Shown here piece after piece: positions 10,069 to 18,495 of a stretch of DNA of 64,000 nucleotides (positions are counted from its first letter, which is position 1; every line of letters begins with the position of its first letter). The position numbers and the translations under genes are program-made. The stretch comes from Alistipes putredinis (GTDB lineage Bacteria; Bacteroidota; Bacteroidia; Bacteroidales; Rikenellaceae), in the NCBI GenBank assembly GCA_022009915.1, contig CP091730.1, positions 372,001-436,000 of the forward strand. The letters run 5' to 3'. Under the pieces are notes generated by a model. The model was not told where the DNA came from. It was given only the letters and a program-made list of their open reading frames with translations, and made no database searches.

Positions 10069-11205
10069 ATGCTACGCACAATTTCAGTCATATCGCTGGC
10101 AATGCTCTCTGCAATCGGCTGCCGGCACGACGGCGCCCGACTTCCCGAACGCGGAATGCGCGATACAGTATACGCGGCGACACTGATTTTCGCCGGAGAC
10201 TTGATGCAGCACGCCCCGCAAATCGACGCGGCCCGCACGGCCGACGGGTTCGACTACGAGAGCTGCTTCCGGCACATCGCCCCGACGCTGGATTCGGCCG
10301 ATGCCGTGATAGTGAATCTGGAAACCACCCTTACGTACACCGGCCGCTACACCGGTTATCCGATGTTCGCCTCTCCGCATCATCTCGCACGGGCCATGCG
10401 CAATGCCGGCGTGGACATGGCCGTTTTAGCCAATAACCATATCTGCGACCGCGGGGCAAAAGGAATTGAGCATACCGTTGCAGCGCTCGACAGCGCGGGA
10501 ATAGCGAGCACCGGCGCCTTTCCCGACTTTTCGAGACGCGCCTCGTACAGTCCTCTGCTGTTCGAAACCGGCGGCATCCGCTTCGCACTGCTCAACGGCA
10601 CCTACGGCACCAACGGACTGCCCGTACCGCACGGCTGCACGGTCAATCTCATCGACACCGCGGCCCTAGAGCGGGACATCTCGGAAGCCCGACGCTGCGG
10701 AGCCGAGTGCATCATAGCCTGCTTCCACTGGGGCGAGGAATACAGCACGCAACCGTCCAAAGCGCAACGCTCTCTGGCCCGTTGGAGCGCAGAACACGGC
10801 ATCGACATCATAATAGGCTCGCATCCGCACGTACTGCAACCGGTGGAACATCTGCAAAACGAAGACAGCACCCGCAGCACAATCGTGTATTACTCGCTGG
10901 GCAACTTCGTCTCCAACCAGCGCAAACGCTACTGCGACGGCGGAATGATAGCGCGAATCGACGTCTTCAAACGCAAGGGGCAGAAACCGACGCTGCGCTG
11001 CGGCCATTCGCTCGTCTGGGTGCACACCCCTGTGGTAGACGGCAGGCGCAGGCACACGATTCTCCCCGAGTGGATTGCCGACACGGCAGTCAAGGACCCG
11101 TCGCAAAAGGCGGCATACGAACTGTTCCTGCAAGACAGCCGGCGCATTCTGGGCGTTTCAATAGTCGAAGATTTGAAACAGCAGGTGCAAGCAGCAACAA
11201 TGTAA
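10069..11205 (+). CDS. CapA-family lipoprotein (PgsA/metallophosphatase-like fold)
   Basis: An intact 378-residue protein. The start is chosen at 10069 because it begins a lipoprotein signal peptide whose lipobox is SAIGC. The upstream open frame has no such signal. CapA-family motifs follow in order: FAGDLMQH, VNLETTL, LANNHICDRG, CFHWGEEY, IIGSHPHVLQP and YYSLGNFVSNQ. They place the metal-binding D, N and H residues of a calcineurin-like phosphoesterase fold. In Firmicutes, CapA helps make poly-gamma-glutamate; here the role is unknown, with no pgsB/pgsC genes nearby. It is probably anchored in the periplasm or outer membrane. Confidence 0.88.
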   Translation: MLRTISVISLAMLSAIGCRHDGARLPERGMRDTVYAATLIFAGDLMQHAPQIDAARTADGFDYESCFRHIAPTLDSADAVIVNLETTLTYTGRYTGYPMFASPHHLARAMRNAGVDMAVLANNHICDRGAKGIEHTVAALDSAGIASTGAFPDFSRRASYSPLLFETGGIRFALLNGTYGTNGLPVPHGCTVNLIDTAALERDISEARRCGAECIIACFHWGEEYSTQPSKAQRSLARWSAEHGIDIIIGSHPHVLQPVEHLQNEDSTRSTIVYYSLGNFVSNQRKRYCDGGMIARIDVFKRKGQKPTLRCGHSLVWVHTPVVDGRRRHTILPEWIADTAVKDPSQKAAYELFLQDSRRILGVSIVEDLKQQVQAATM

Positions 11206-11280
11206 GCCCGCTCCGAACGATTGCGTTCACCTACCGGCGGAACCGTTCTGGCAAAGCATTACAAATCCTCTCCGTCCGCC

Positions 11281-11844
11281 CTATTTTTTTGTTATTCTCG
11301 TAAAAATTAAAACTATTTGATACTTCCCAAAATATTCCGATATTAAAAACCATACTTGATTTTTGTAATCTCCCAAATTAATAGCCGCGATATCTTCCTT
11401 ACTCAAAACGGGAGGCACCTGATAATAAACAGCTTCATACTGTTTGTTTTTTACGGTAATATTGTACGATATATCCTCATTTTCCGATATATGGCAATTT
11501 TCAGCAGCGCTTCTGTACCTCTCGTTTTTCTCGAACTGGCGGCAAAGGTTGTTGAATCTAATCCTTATCTGAGCCTCATCTCTCAATGCTTCTTCAATCA
11601 CCGCAATACGCCACACCTTGTTATTGTCGGTCTGGACATTTATATACACTTTCTCTCCGTTGAATTCACCGGCAAGCATCCTCCTGTCAGCACTCCAAAC
11701 GAATCCTTTCGACAAAAGCTGCCGTTCGACCTCGGCCTTGCTTCCGTCCACCGGAATCCCGAGAAAACGTGTTACATCCTCCTGCGCGCTACCTGCAAGC
11801 GACACAATCAAGAACGCCGCACACATGAAAAACCTCTTCATCAT
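11281..11844 (-). CDS. Hypothetical exported protein, 187 aa
   Basis: I do not recognise a family. The protein begins with a basic residue, a hydrophobic stretch and SLAGSAQ, consistent with a Sec signal peptide cut near residue 20. The remainder has alternating hydrophobic strands and charged helices, for example GEKVYINVQTDN. Length and composition resemble small periplasmic proteins of Bacteroidales. The gene is clearly more AT-rich than its neighbours, which could mean recent acquisition. No operon partner is visible. Confidence 0.65.
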   Translation of the reverse strand: MMKRFFMCAAFLIVSLAGSAQEDVTRFLGIPVDGSKAEVERQLLSKGFVWSADRRMLAGEFNGEKVYINVQTDNNKVWRIAVIEEALRDEAQIRIRFNNLCRQFEKNERYRSAAENCHISENEDISYNITVKNKQYEAVYYQVPPVLSKEDIAAINLGDYKNQVWFLISEYFGKYQIVLIFTRITKK

Positions 11845-12199
11845 CTTTTTGATTTTTTCACGGCCCCACGGTTTCTTCGAAGCCTATAATATACAAAAAC
11901 AGAGAGGCGTGAAACCGCATATCACATCCTAAAATGCAGGCCCTGAGAAAACCTTCGAGAACAGATGTGCAATAACAGCCTCACGCCGATGCGCGAGGGC
12001 AATTACGCCATTCTCTTGTTCTCTGTGACAGAAGTTTCTCAGGCTTCGCATTTACAAGAAGAAGACATAACACCTCTTTTTGATATGTTACGGACGGGAC
12101 ACGGCCCAATCCATTCGCAAAATTATGAAAAATCCAGAATATCCGTCATGTTTACAAATGTTTTATATGACAATTACACCAACCATAAAATAAAACAAG
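11845..12199. other. AT-rich non-coding stretch
   Basis: About 350 bp with no gene I can support. A possible 88-codon frame on the plus strand (11965-12231) runs into the rubrerythrin terminator and has no promoter or recognisable motif. Base composition is AT-rich, like the adjacent hypothetical gene. Confidence 0.5.
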
Positions 12200-12229
12200 A
12201 AGCAGAGCTCCTATGTAGAAGCTCTGCTT
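12200..12229 (-). terminator. Rho-independent terminator of the rubrerythrin gene
   Basis: AAGCAGAGC and GCTCTGCTT form a perfect 9-bp stem with a 12-base loop. Reading leftward, the stem is followed by a T-rich tract (TTGTTTTATTTTAT), as expected for termination of the minus-strand transcript. Confidence 0.75.
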
Positions 12230-12367
12230 GATTTCTCCGGCGGCAATCATCTGCGCCTGCGGTTTTTCCACACCGGCAGAAAACCGTGAGTTCGAGCAAA
12301 CGGAAGCCATACCGAAGCCGGTATGCAAAGCGACGCCAGCACAGAAGCCGCCTTTGCTGCCGCTTGC

Positions 12368-12943
12368 CTAATAGTTGTCTTTTCATGGGCTCGAAATATG
12401 CCTGAGGATGTTTGCAGGCCGGGCACAGCTGAGGCGCTTCGGAGGCCTTGCACACGTAGCCGCAGTTGCGGCACTGCCACCATATTTCGTTGTCGCGGAT
12501 GAAGAAATTTCCGTCCGTCAGGCGGCTGAGAAGTTTCAGATAACGTTTTTCGTGATGAGCCTCCACGGTGGAGATCTGCCTGAAAGCATCCGCTATCTCG
12601 GGGAATCCCTCCTCGTCCGCAACTGCGGCGAAGTCGGGATAAAGCCCGTCCCATTCCTCGTTCTCGCCTTTGGCGGCGGCGAGCAGATTGTCTTTCGTGG
12701 TCGAGATTCTGCCGGCCGGATACGAGGCCGTCACGGTGGCGTCGCCGCCCTCCAAGAATTTGAAGAAGCGCTTCGCATGCTCCTTCTCCTGTTCGGCGGT
12801 TTCGAGAAACACTCCCGCTATCTGTTCGTATCCCTCTTTTTGGCCACGCTTGCGAAAAACGTGTACCGGCTTCTCGCCTGCGACTCTCCGGCGAATGCTT
12901 TGAGCAGATTCTGCTCGGTCCTTGTTCCTTTTACCGATTTCAT
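12368..12943 (-). CDS. Rubrerythrin (two compensating frameshifts)
   Basis: A non-haem diiron peroxidase that detoxifies hydrogen peroxide in anaerobes. Joined length is 191 residues. The N-terminal ferritin-like domain has FAGESQAR, ETAEQEKEHAKRFFKFLEGG and STVEAHHEKRY, the Glu/His iron ligands. The C-terminal rubredoxin-like domain has CRNCG and CPACKHPQAYFE for one iron atom. A lost A near 12840 (restores ASVAKKEGYEQ) and an extra A near 12383 (restores the end PMKDNY) break the frame. The start is set at MKSVKGTRTEQN. It is monocistronic, ending in the hairpin at 12200-12229. Confidence 0.93.
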
Positions 12944-12996
12944 GATTCGAAGATATTAATAAAATAAGACGTCTTGCCGTCGTTTCAGTTTTACAG

Positions 12997-13004
12997 CAAA
13001 TATA
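12997..13004 (-). promoter_or_regulatory. -7 box of the rubrerythrin promoter
   Basis: TATATTTG on the minus strand, 53 bp before the rubrerythrin ATG. No convincing -33 box is visible at the usual distance. Confidence 0.4.
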
Positions 13005-13155
13005 GAACAAATCTCGAACTCCGGCACCCGTTCGGACCATTGTTATTATTTACACGCCCATAAGTATCATTGCATAATGCGGGCGTTTTTGCCCGACCGT
13101 CAATTTTTTTCTTAAAATTATTTAAGAAGCGGGCTGAAATCCCGAAAAAGTTCCT

Positions 13156-13163
13156 TATATTTG
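13156..13163 (+). promoter_or_regulatory. -7 box upstream of mce
   Basis: TATATTTG, 77 bp before the mce ATG. It is the likely start of the mce-mmdA-oadG-biotin carrier-oadB transcript. The -33 region is not obvious. Confidence 0.45.
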
Positions 13164-13240
13164 TTTCAGAAAAATGTGCACTAATGCGCATTATTTTTGC
13201 TAGTCACTTGTAAAAACAACCAATTAAAAACTCACCCGAA

Positions 13241-13654
13241 ATGAAAATTTCCCATATCGAACATCTCGGCATAGCCGTGAAGAGTTTGGAGGAAGCGATT
13301 CCTTATTATGAAAATGTCTTGGGATTGAAGTGCTACAACATCGAAGAGGTTGCGGACCAGAAGGTAAAGACCGCATTCTTCAAGGTAGGGCAGACCAAAA
13401 TCGAGCTTCTCGAAGCCACGTCGCCCGACAGCACGATAGCCAAGTTCATCGAGAACAAGGGACAGGGAGTGCACCACGTGGCATTCGCCGTCGAAGGCAT
13501 CGAAGACGCACTGGCCGAGGCCGAGAGAAAGGAAGTAAGACTAATCGACAAGACGCCGCGCGGCGGAGCGGAAGGGCTCACCATAGCTTTCCTTCACCCC
13601 AAATCGACAATGGGGGTTCTGACCGAACTGTGCGAAGACAAAAACAAAAAATAA
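13241..13654 (+). CDS. mce: Methylmalonyl-CoA epimerase
   Basis: An intact 137-residue VOC-fold enzyme. It interconverts (2R)- and (2S)-methylmalonyl-CoA, linking methylmalonyl-CoA mutase to the decarboxylase. The metal ligands are visible: the His in IEHLGIAV, the His pair in GVHHVAFAV, and the Glu in LTELCED near the C terminus. It is 17 bp upstream of mmdA and heads the propionate-forming gene set. With the decarboxylase complex it completes the succinate-to-propionate route typical of Bacteroidales. Confidence 0.93.
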   Translation: MKISHIEHLGIAVKSLEEAIPYYENVLGLKCYNIEEVADQKVKTAFFKVGQTKIELLEATSPDSTIAKFIENKGQGVHHVAFAVEGIEDALAEAERKEVRLIDKTPRGGAEGLTIAFLHPKSTMGVLTELCEDKNKK

Positions 13655-13671
13655 CAATCTAAAAAACGGAT

Positions 13672-15234
13672 ATGAGCAATATACAGGAACAGGTCAAGCA
13701 GTTGATTGAAAACCGCGAAAAAGCCAGACTCGGCGGCGGACAGAAGAGAATCGACTCGCAACACGCCAAAGGCAAATACACGGCCCGCGAAAGAATCAAC
13801 ATGTTTTTGGACGAGGGCTCTTTCGAAGAGTTCGACATGTTCGTAACGCACCGCTGCTTCGACTTCGGCATGGAGAAGGAGCATATCTTCGGCGACGGAG
13901 TGGTGACCGGCTACGGAACCGTGGACGGCCGTCTGGTGTAGATCTTCGCACAGGACTTCACCGTAAACGCAGGTTCGCTCTCGATTACCCTTGCCGAGAA
14001 AATCTGCAAGATAATGGACATGGCCATGCGCAACGGCGCTCCCGTCATCGGACTCAACGACTCGGGCGGCGCACGCATTCAGGAGGGCATCAACGCTCTG
14101 GCCGGATACGGCGAGATATTCCAGCGCAACGTGATGGCCTCGGGCGTCATTCCGCAGATTTCGGCCATCTTCGGCCCATGCGCGGGAGGTGCGGTCTATT
14201 CGCCCGCCCTTACCGACTTCATCATAATGAAGAAACAGACCAGCAACATGTTCCTCACCGGCCCCAAGGTCGTAAAGACCGTAACGGGCGAAGACGTGAC
14301 GCAGGAGCAGTTAGGCGGCGCGACGGTTCACACGTCCAAATCCGGCGTGGCCCACTTTGCAGTGGATACCGAAGAGGAAGGTTTGCAGCTGATTCGCAAG
14401 CTGCTCGGCTACATGCCACAGAACAACATGGAGGATGCGCCCCTGGGCGTCTGCACCGATCGCATCGACCGTCTGGAAGATTCTCTGAACGACATAATCC
14501 CCGACAACCCCAACAAGCCTTACGACATGTACGAGGTAATCAAGGCTATCGTGGATAACGGCGAGTATCTCGAATCGCAGCAGGCTTTCGCAAAGAACAT
14601 CATCACCTGCTTCGCCCGCTTCAACGGACAGAGCGTGGGTATTGTGGCCAACCAGCCCAAATACATGGCAGGCGTGCTGGACAGCAACGCTTCGCGCAAG
14701 GCGGCCCGCTTCATACGCTTCTGCGATGCGTTCAACATTCCGATAGTGACGCTGGTGGACGTTCCGGGATTCCTTCCGGGAACGGGACAGGAGTACAACG
14801 CAGTCATCGACCACGGGGCAAAACTGCTGTTCGCATACTGCGAGGCTACTGTCGCCAAAGTCACGGTCACTCTGCGCAAGGCCTACGGAGGTGCATACAT
14901 CGTGATGAGCTCCAAGCACATACGCGGAGACATCAACTACGCATGGCCGACAGCCGAAATCGCCGTCATGGGTGCATCGGGCGCCGTCGAAGTGTTGCAG
15001 GCGAAAGCCATTGCGGCAATCGAAAGTCCCGAGGAGAAAGCCAAATTCATCGCCGAGAAGGAGAAAGAGTATAACGACAAGTTCTCCAACCCCTACAACG
15101 CAGCCAAGTACGGATACATCGACGACATAATCGAGCCCCGCAACACGCGCTTCCGCATAATCCGCGCACTGCAGTCGCTTGCTACCAAACGTCTGAGCAA
15201 TCCGGCAAAGAAACACTCCAATATTCCTTTGTAA
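13672..15234 (+). CDS. mmdA: Methylmalonyl-CoA decarboxylase / propionyl-CoA carboxylase carboxyltransferase subunit, interrupted by TAG
   Basis: The frame is continuous for 520 codons except for TAG at 13939-13941 (codon 90). Homologues have Tyr at this point, between GRLV and the following FAQDFTV. The crotonase-like carboxyltransferase signatures are intact: GLNDSGGARIQEG, FGPCAGGAVYSPA, VDVPGFLPGTGQE, KAYGGAYIVM and WPTAEIAVMG. The subunit moves the carboxyl group of methylmalonyl-CoA to biotin. It sits between mce and oadG. A single substitution (TAC or TAT to TAG) explains the stop. It may be a sequencing error, a real nonsense mutation, or suppressed. Confidence 0.92.
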
Positions 15235-15247
15235 ACCCGAAAGAATC

Positions 15248-15580
15248 ATGACACCGTTAATTATAGACTGGAATTACATTCTAAATACGGCGCTTATCGG
15301 ATTTCTGCTCGTATTCGTGGTTCTCATACTCATGGTATTCATAATGCAGGCCATGGGCAAGGGATTCAAGCAAAAACAAGCAGAAACAGCCGGCCGACAA
15401 GGTCAAACTCGAAGACGAAAAAGTTGCGGCGATAACCACGGCCCTGAAAAATCTTCCAAAGCAATTTGCACGACAAGGAGTCGGAGGTAATCACCATTCA
15501 CAAGATAAAAAGCGTTTACTCGCCGTGGAGTTCCAAGATACACGGCCTGACACAATTACCCGATCACAAAAAGAAAATAA
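15248..15580 (+). CDS. OadG-like membrane subunit of the Na+-pumping decarboxylase (two or three frameshifts)
   Basis: A small subunit of about 109 residues when joined. One N-terminal membrane helix (GFLLVFVVLILMVFIMQAMG) is followed by a charged linker. The conserved C-terminal segment HDKESEVITIHKI then YSPWSSKI is typical of Bacteroidales OadG proteins. It anchors and organises the complex of carboxyltransferase, biotin carrier and beta subunit. Extra A's at A5 runs near 15372 and 15451 break the frame. A third at 15568-15572 would restore a stop (TAA 15578-15580). Without it, the frame runs on into the biotin carrier. Confidence 0.75.
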
Positions 15581-15591
15581 TCAGAATACAG

Positions 15592-16023
15592 ATGAAAGAC
15601 TATTCATTCAAAATAAACGGCCACCAATACGACGTAACCATTAATAATGTGGACGAAGAGTCGTCCGTGGCCAGCGTTGTCGTGAACGGCACGCCTTACG
15701 AAGTCGAAATTCAGGGCACCAAAGTATCCACAATCAAAAAGGCCCAGCCAACCGCACCGTCGGCAGATGCCGCACAGGCCGTATCGGCTGCAGGTTCCGC
15801 CGCAGGCTCGGGCGTAAAGGTAACTGCACCGCTGCCGGGAACCGTCGTAAGCGTGAAGGTAAGCGTAGGCGACAAGGTAACCGCAGGGCAGACGCTCATC
15901 GTTCTGGAAGCCATGAAAATGGAAAACAACATCGACGCCGTTCAGGGCGGTACCGTAAAGTCCATCGATACACAGGCCGGAGCCACCGTCATGGAAGGTG
16001 ACCTGTTAATGGTCATAGAGTAA
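15592..16023 (+). CDS. Biotin carboxyl carrier subunit
   Basis: An intact 143-residue protein if started at ATG 15592. The open frame extends upstream into the oadG tail. An N-terminal domain (KDYSFKINGHQYDVTIN) is followed by an Ala/Ser-rich flexible linker at about residues 55-75. The C-terminal biotinyl domain carries EAMKMEN, whose Lys is biotinylated. It shuttles the carboxyl group from MmdA to the membrane decarboxylase. The gene lies 13 bp before oadB. Confidence 0.92.
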   Translation: MKDYSFKINGHQYDVTINNVDEESSVASVVVNGTPYEVEIQGTKVSTIKKAQPTAPSADAAQAVSAAGSAAGSGVKVTAPLPGTVVSVKVSVGDKVTAGQTLIVLEAMKMENNIDAVQGGTVKSIDTQAGATVMEGDLLMVIE

Positions 16024-16036
16024 GGAGAACTTTACT

Positions 16037-17236
16037 ATGGCATACGGACTTTTAATGGCGAATCAGAGTACCGACGCACTGCTCGATTTCGTATCTCAAA
16101 TGGGATTCAGCTCCGGTGACTGGAAACAGTACATCATGATATTGCTCTCATTCTTCCTGATGTATCTGGCTATCAAGAAGAAATACGAGCCCCCTGCTGC
16201 TGCTGCCCATCGCTTTCGGAATGTTGCTCACCAACCTGCCCGAAGCCAACATGTTCCAGTCGTCTCTGTTCGAGGGCGGGCACGTCCACTGGGACAATTT
16301 CGTAAACGACGCCGGTCTGCTCGACTATCTCTATCTGGGCGTAAAGTTCGGCATATACCCGTGTCTGATTTTCCTCGGCGTGGGAGCCATGACGGACTTC
16401 GGTCCGCTGATTGCCAACCCCAAGAGCTTCCTTCTGGGTGCGGCAGCACAGCTCGGCATCTTCGCGACGTTCATCGGAGCCGCAGCTCTGGGATTCGCTC
16501 CCAACGAGTGCGGCAGTATCGGTATAATCGGAGGTGCAGACGGCCCGACGGCGATTTACCTGACCTCGAAACTGGCACCGAACCTGCTCGGCCCTATTGC
16601 CGTTGCGGCATACTCCTACATGGCACTCGTTCCGATGATTCAGCCGCCCATCATGAAAGCCCTGACCACCAAAAAGGAGCGCATGATTAAGATGGCGCAG
16701 CTCAGGCCAGTTTCCAAGACCGAGAAAATCATCTTCCCGATAATCATCACGGCAATCATCTCGCTGCTGCTGCCCAGTGCGGCTCCGCTCATCGGATGCC
16801 TCATGTTCGGCAACCTCATGAAAGAGTGCGGCGTGGTTGAGCGTCTGAGCAAGACCGTTCAGAACGAACTGATGAACATCACCGTGATATTCCTCGGCAC
16901 GACGGTCGGCGCAACAGCCACGGCGGAGGCATTCCTCAACTGGCAGACGCTGGCAATCCTCGCGCTCGGTATCACGGCATTCTGCTTAGGCACCGCAGGA
17001 GGTGTCCTGCTGGCCAAGTTCATGAACCTGTTCGCCAAAGAGGGCAAGAAAGTCAATCCTCTTATCGGCTCGGCAGGCGTATCGGCTCGTTCCGATGGCC
17101 GCCCGCGTCTCGCAGACCGTGGGTCAGGAGGCAAACCCGTCGAACTTCCTGCTCATGCGCGCCATGGGTCCCAACGTCGCCGGCGTGGTAGGCTCGGCAG
17201 TTGCAGCGGGTATTCTGCTCGAGCTTCCTCGGATAA
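16037..17236 (+). CDS. Sodium-translocating decarboxylase beta subunit (OadB/MmdB-like; three frameshifts)
   Basis: A polytopic inner-membrane subunit that decarboxylates carboxybiotin and exports Na+. Joined length is about 398 residues. Diagnostic stretches are ALGFAPNECGSIGIIGGADG and PTAIYLTSKL in the Na+-binding loop, then MIQPPIMKALTTK and VNPLIGSAGVSAVPMAAR. Breaks: a C5 run near 16193 (four restores YEPLLLLPIAFGM), an extra C near 17091, and an extra G near 17221. The last fix gives the natural end GILLSFLG at 17236. A hairpin terminator follows, closing the mce-to-oadB operon. Confidence 0.93.
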
Positions 17237-17260
17237 GGATTATACACCCGATAAAGAAAG

Positions 17261-17289
17261 GGACGGCAATGTTTGGCCGTCCTTTTTTT
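17261..17289 (+). terminator. Terminator after the decarboxylase operon
   Basis: GGACGGC and GCCGTCC form a 7-bp stem with an 8-base loop and are followed by seven T's. The hairpin loop also contains the -33 box of the murB promoter. Confidence 0.8.
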
Positions 17290-17303
17290 ATTATCTACAT
17301 TTG
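17272..17303 (+). promoter_or_regulatory. murB promoter, probably leaderless, overlapping a terminator
   Basis: TTTG at 17272-17275, a 20-bp spacer and TACATTTG at 17296-17303 match the Bacteroidetes consensus exactly. The murB ATG begins at 17309, about where transcription should start. The -33 box lies inside the terminator hairpin of the previous operon. Confidence 0.7.
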
Positions 17304-17308
17304 CGGAT

Positions 17309-18327
17309 ATGATACGCGACCTTGAAGATAAATCGCTTGCGGGGCGAAACAGTTTCGGAGTGCAGGCCTCGTGCCGCCAGTTCATCGAATACGAAACGAC
17401 GGAAGACCTGCGCACCGTCTTCGCCGACATGATTTGCCGGCACGAGAAGTGGATGGTGCTCAGCGGCGGCAACAACGTGCTTTTCACCGCGGATTACGAC
17501 GGTGTCATCCTGCATCCCGTCTCCGACGGCATAGAGATAACAGCGCAGATGCCCCGACCATACGCTGGTACGGGCACAGGCCGGCGTCGAGTGGGACGAC
17601 TTCGTGGCATGGTGCGTGGAGCATGAACTCTGGGGTGCGGAGAACCTCTCGCTAATTCCCGGCAAGGTCGGAGCCGCTCCGATACAGAATATCGGAGCTT
17701 ACGGAGCCGAAGCGGCTGGCATAATCCGTTCGGTGGAGATGTTCTGCACCGAGACGCTGAACACTCTTACATTGGATGCCGCCCATTGCGGATTCGGCTA
17801 CCGCGAAAGCATATTCAAACACTCGCTCAAAGGACGCGCAATCGTCACTGCGGTCAATTTCAGGCTCTCGCGCAAACCCTCGCCAAATCTGGGCTACGGA
17901 GCGCTGCGGGAACATGTAAACAAACTCGGTTCTCCAACGCTCGCCAACATACGCCATGCGGTCATGGACATACGCCGCAGCAAACTGCCCGACCCGTCGG
18001 TTACGGGCAATGCCGGAAGTTTTTTCAAGAATCCGATAGTGGATGCGACACTGGCCGCCAGCCTGAAAGAGAGATTCGGCGAGATACCCGTCTATGCGAC
18101 GGCACAAGAAGACAAAGGTAAAGATAGCCGCGGGCTGGCTCATCGAAAAAGCGGGCTGGAAAGGCAAAAAGCGAAGGAGCGGCGGCCGTGCACGACCGGC
18201 AGGCATTGGTGCTTGTAAACAGGGGCGGAGCCACGGGAGAGCAAATCTCGCTCTTGCAAGGCACATACAGGACGATGTGCAGGCCATGTTCGGCATACGC
18301 ATAGAGACCGAGGTGAACATAGTCTGA
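17309..18327 (+). CDS. murB: UDP-N-acetylenolpyruvoylglucosamine reductase (several frameshifts)
   Basis: MurB reduces UDP-GlcNAc-enolpyruvate to UDP-MurNAc with NADPH and FAD. About 338 residues are restored. The FAD domain includes VLSGGNNVLF and LSLIPGKVGAAPIQNIGAYG; FGYRESIFK and GNAGSFFKNP (with the catalytic Ser) follow. The C-terminal domain ends in MFGIRIETEVNIV. Breaks lie near 17550, near 18118, near 18170 and near 18246. The start MIRDLEDKSLAGRNSF is fixed by its promoter. It is not in the dcw cluster that begins 4.5 kb downstream. Confidence 0.9.
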
Positions 18328-18433
18328 GGCGGGGCAGATGCGCCGCTGCATTCCCTTGCCGCGGGCAGACGGCATCGGGCAGCGCTTTTGCATGATTGGA
18401 GCTTGGAACGCAGATAAAATAAACGGAGCGAAA

Positions 18434-18465
18434 ATTGTCCAAACTCCGCCCGTTTCGTATCTTTG
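18434..18465 (+). promoter_or_regulatory. tilS promoter
   Basis: ATTG at 18434-18437, a 20-bp spacer and TATCTTTG at 18458-18465, 30 bp before the tilS ATG. Confidence 0.55.
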
Positions 18466-18495
18466 CGAATAATTTGACACGAAAGTGCACGGTAT

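Noticed and set aside
11965..12231. 88-codon plus-strand frame
   Set aside because: No promoter or motif, and it reads through the rubrerythrin terminator hairpin.
13672..15234. Alternative genetic code with TAG as sense
   Set aside because: TAG appears as a normal terminator elsewhere (for example radA, ftsW-region genes and folC), and only one conserved frame carries an internal TAG substitution.
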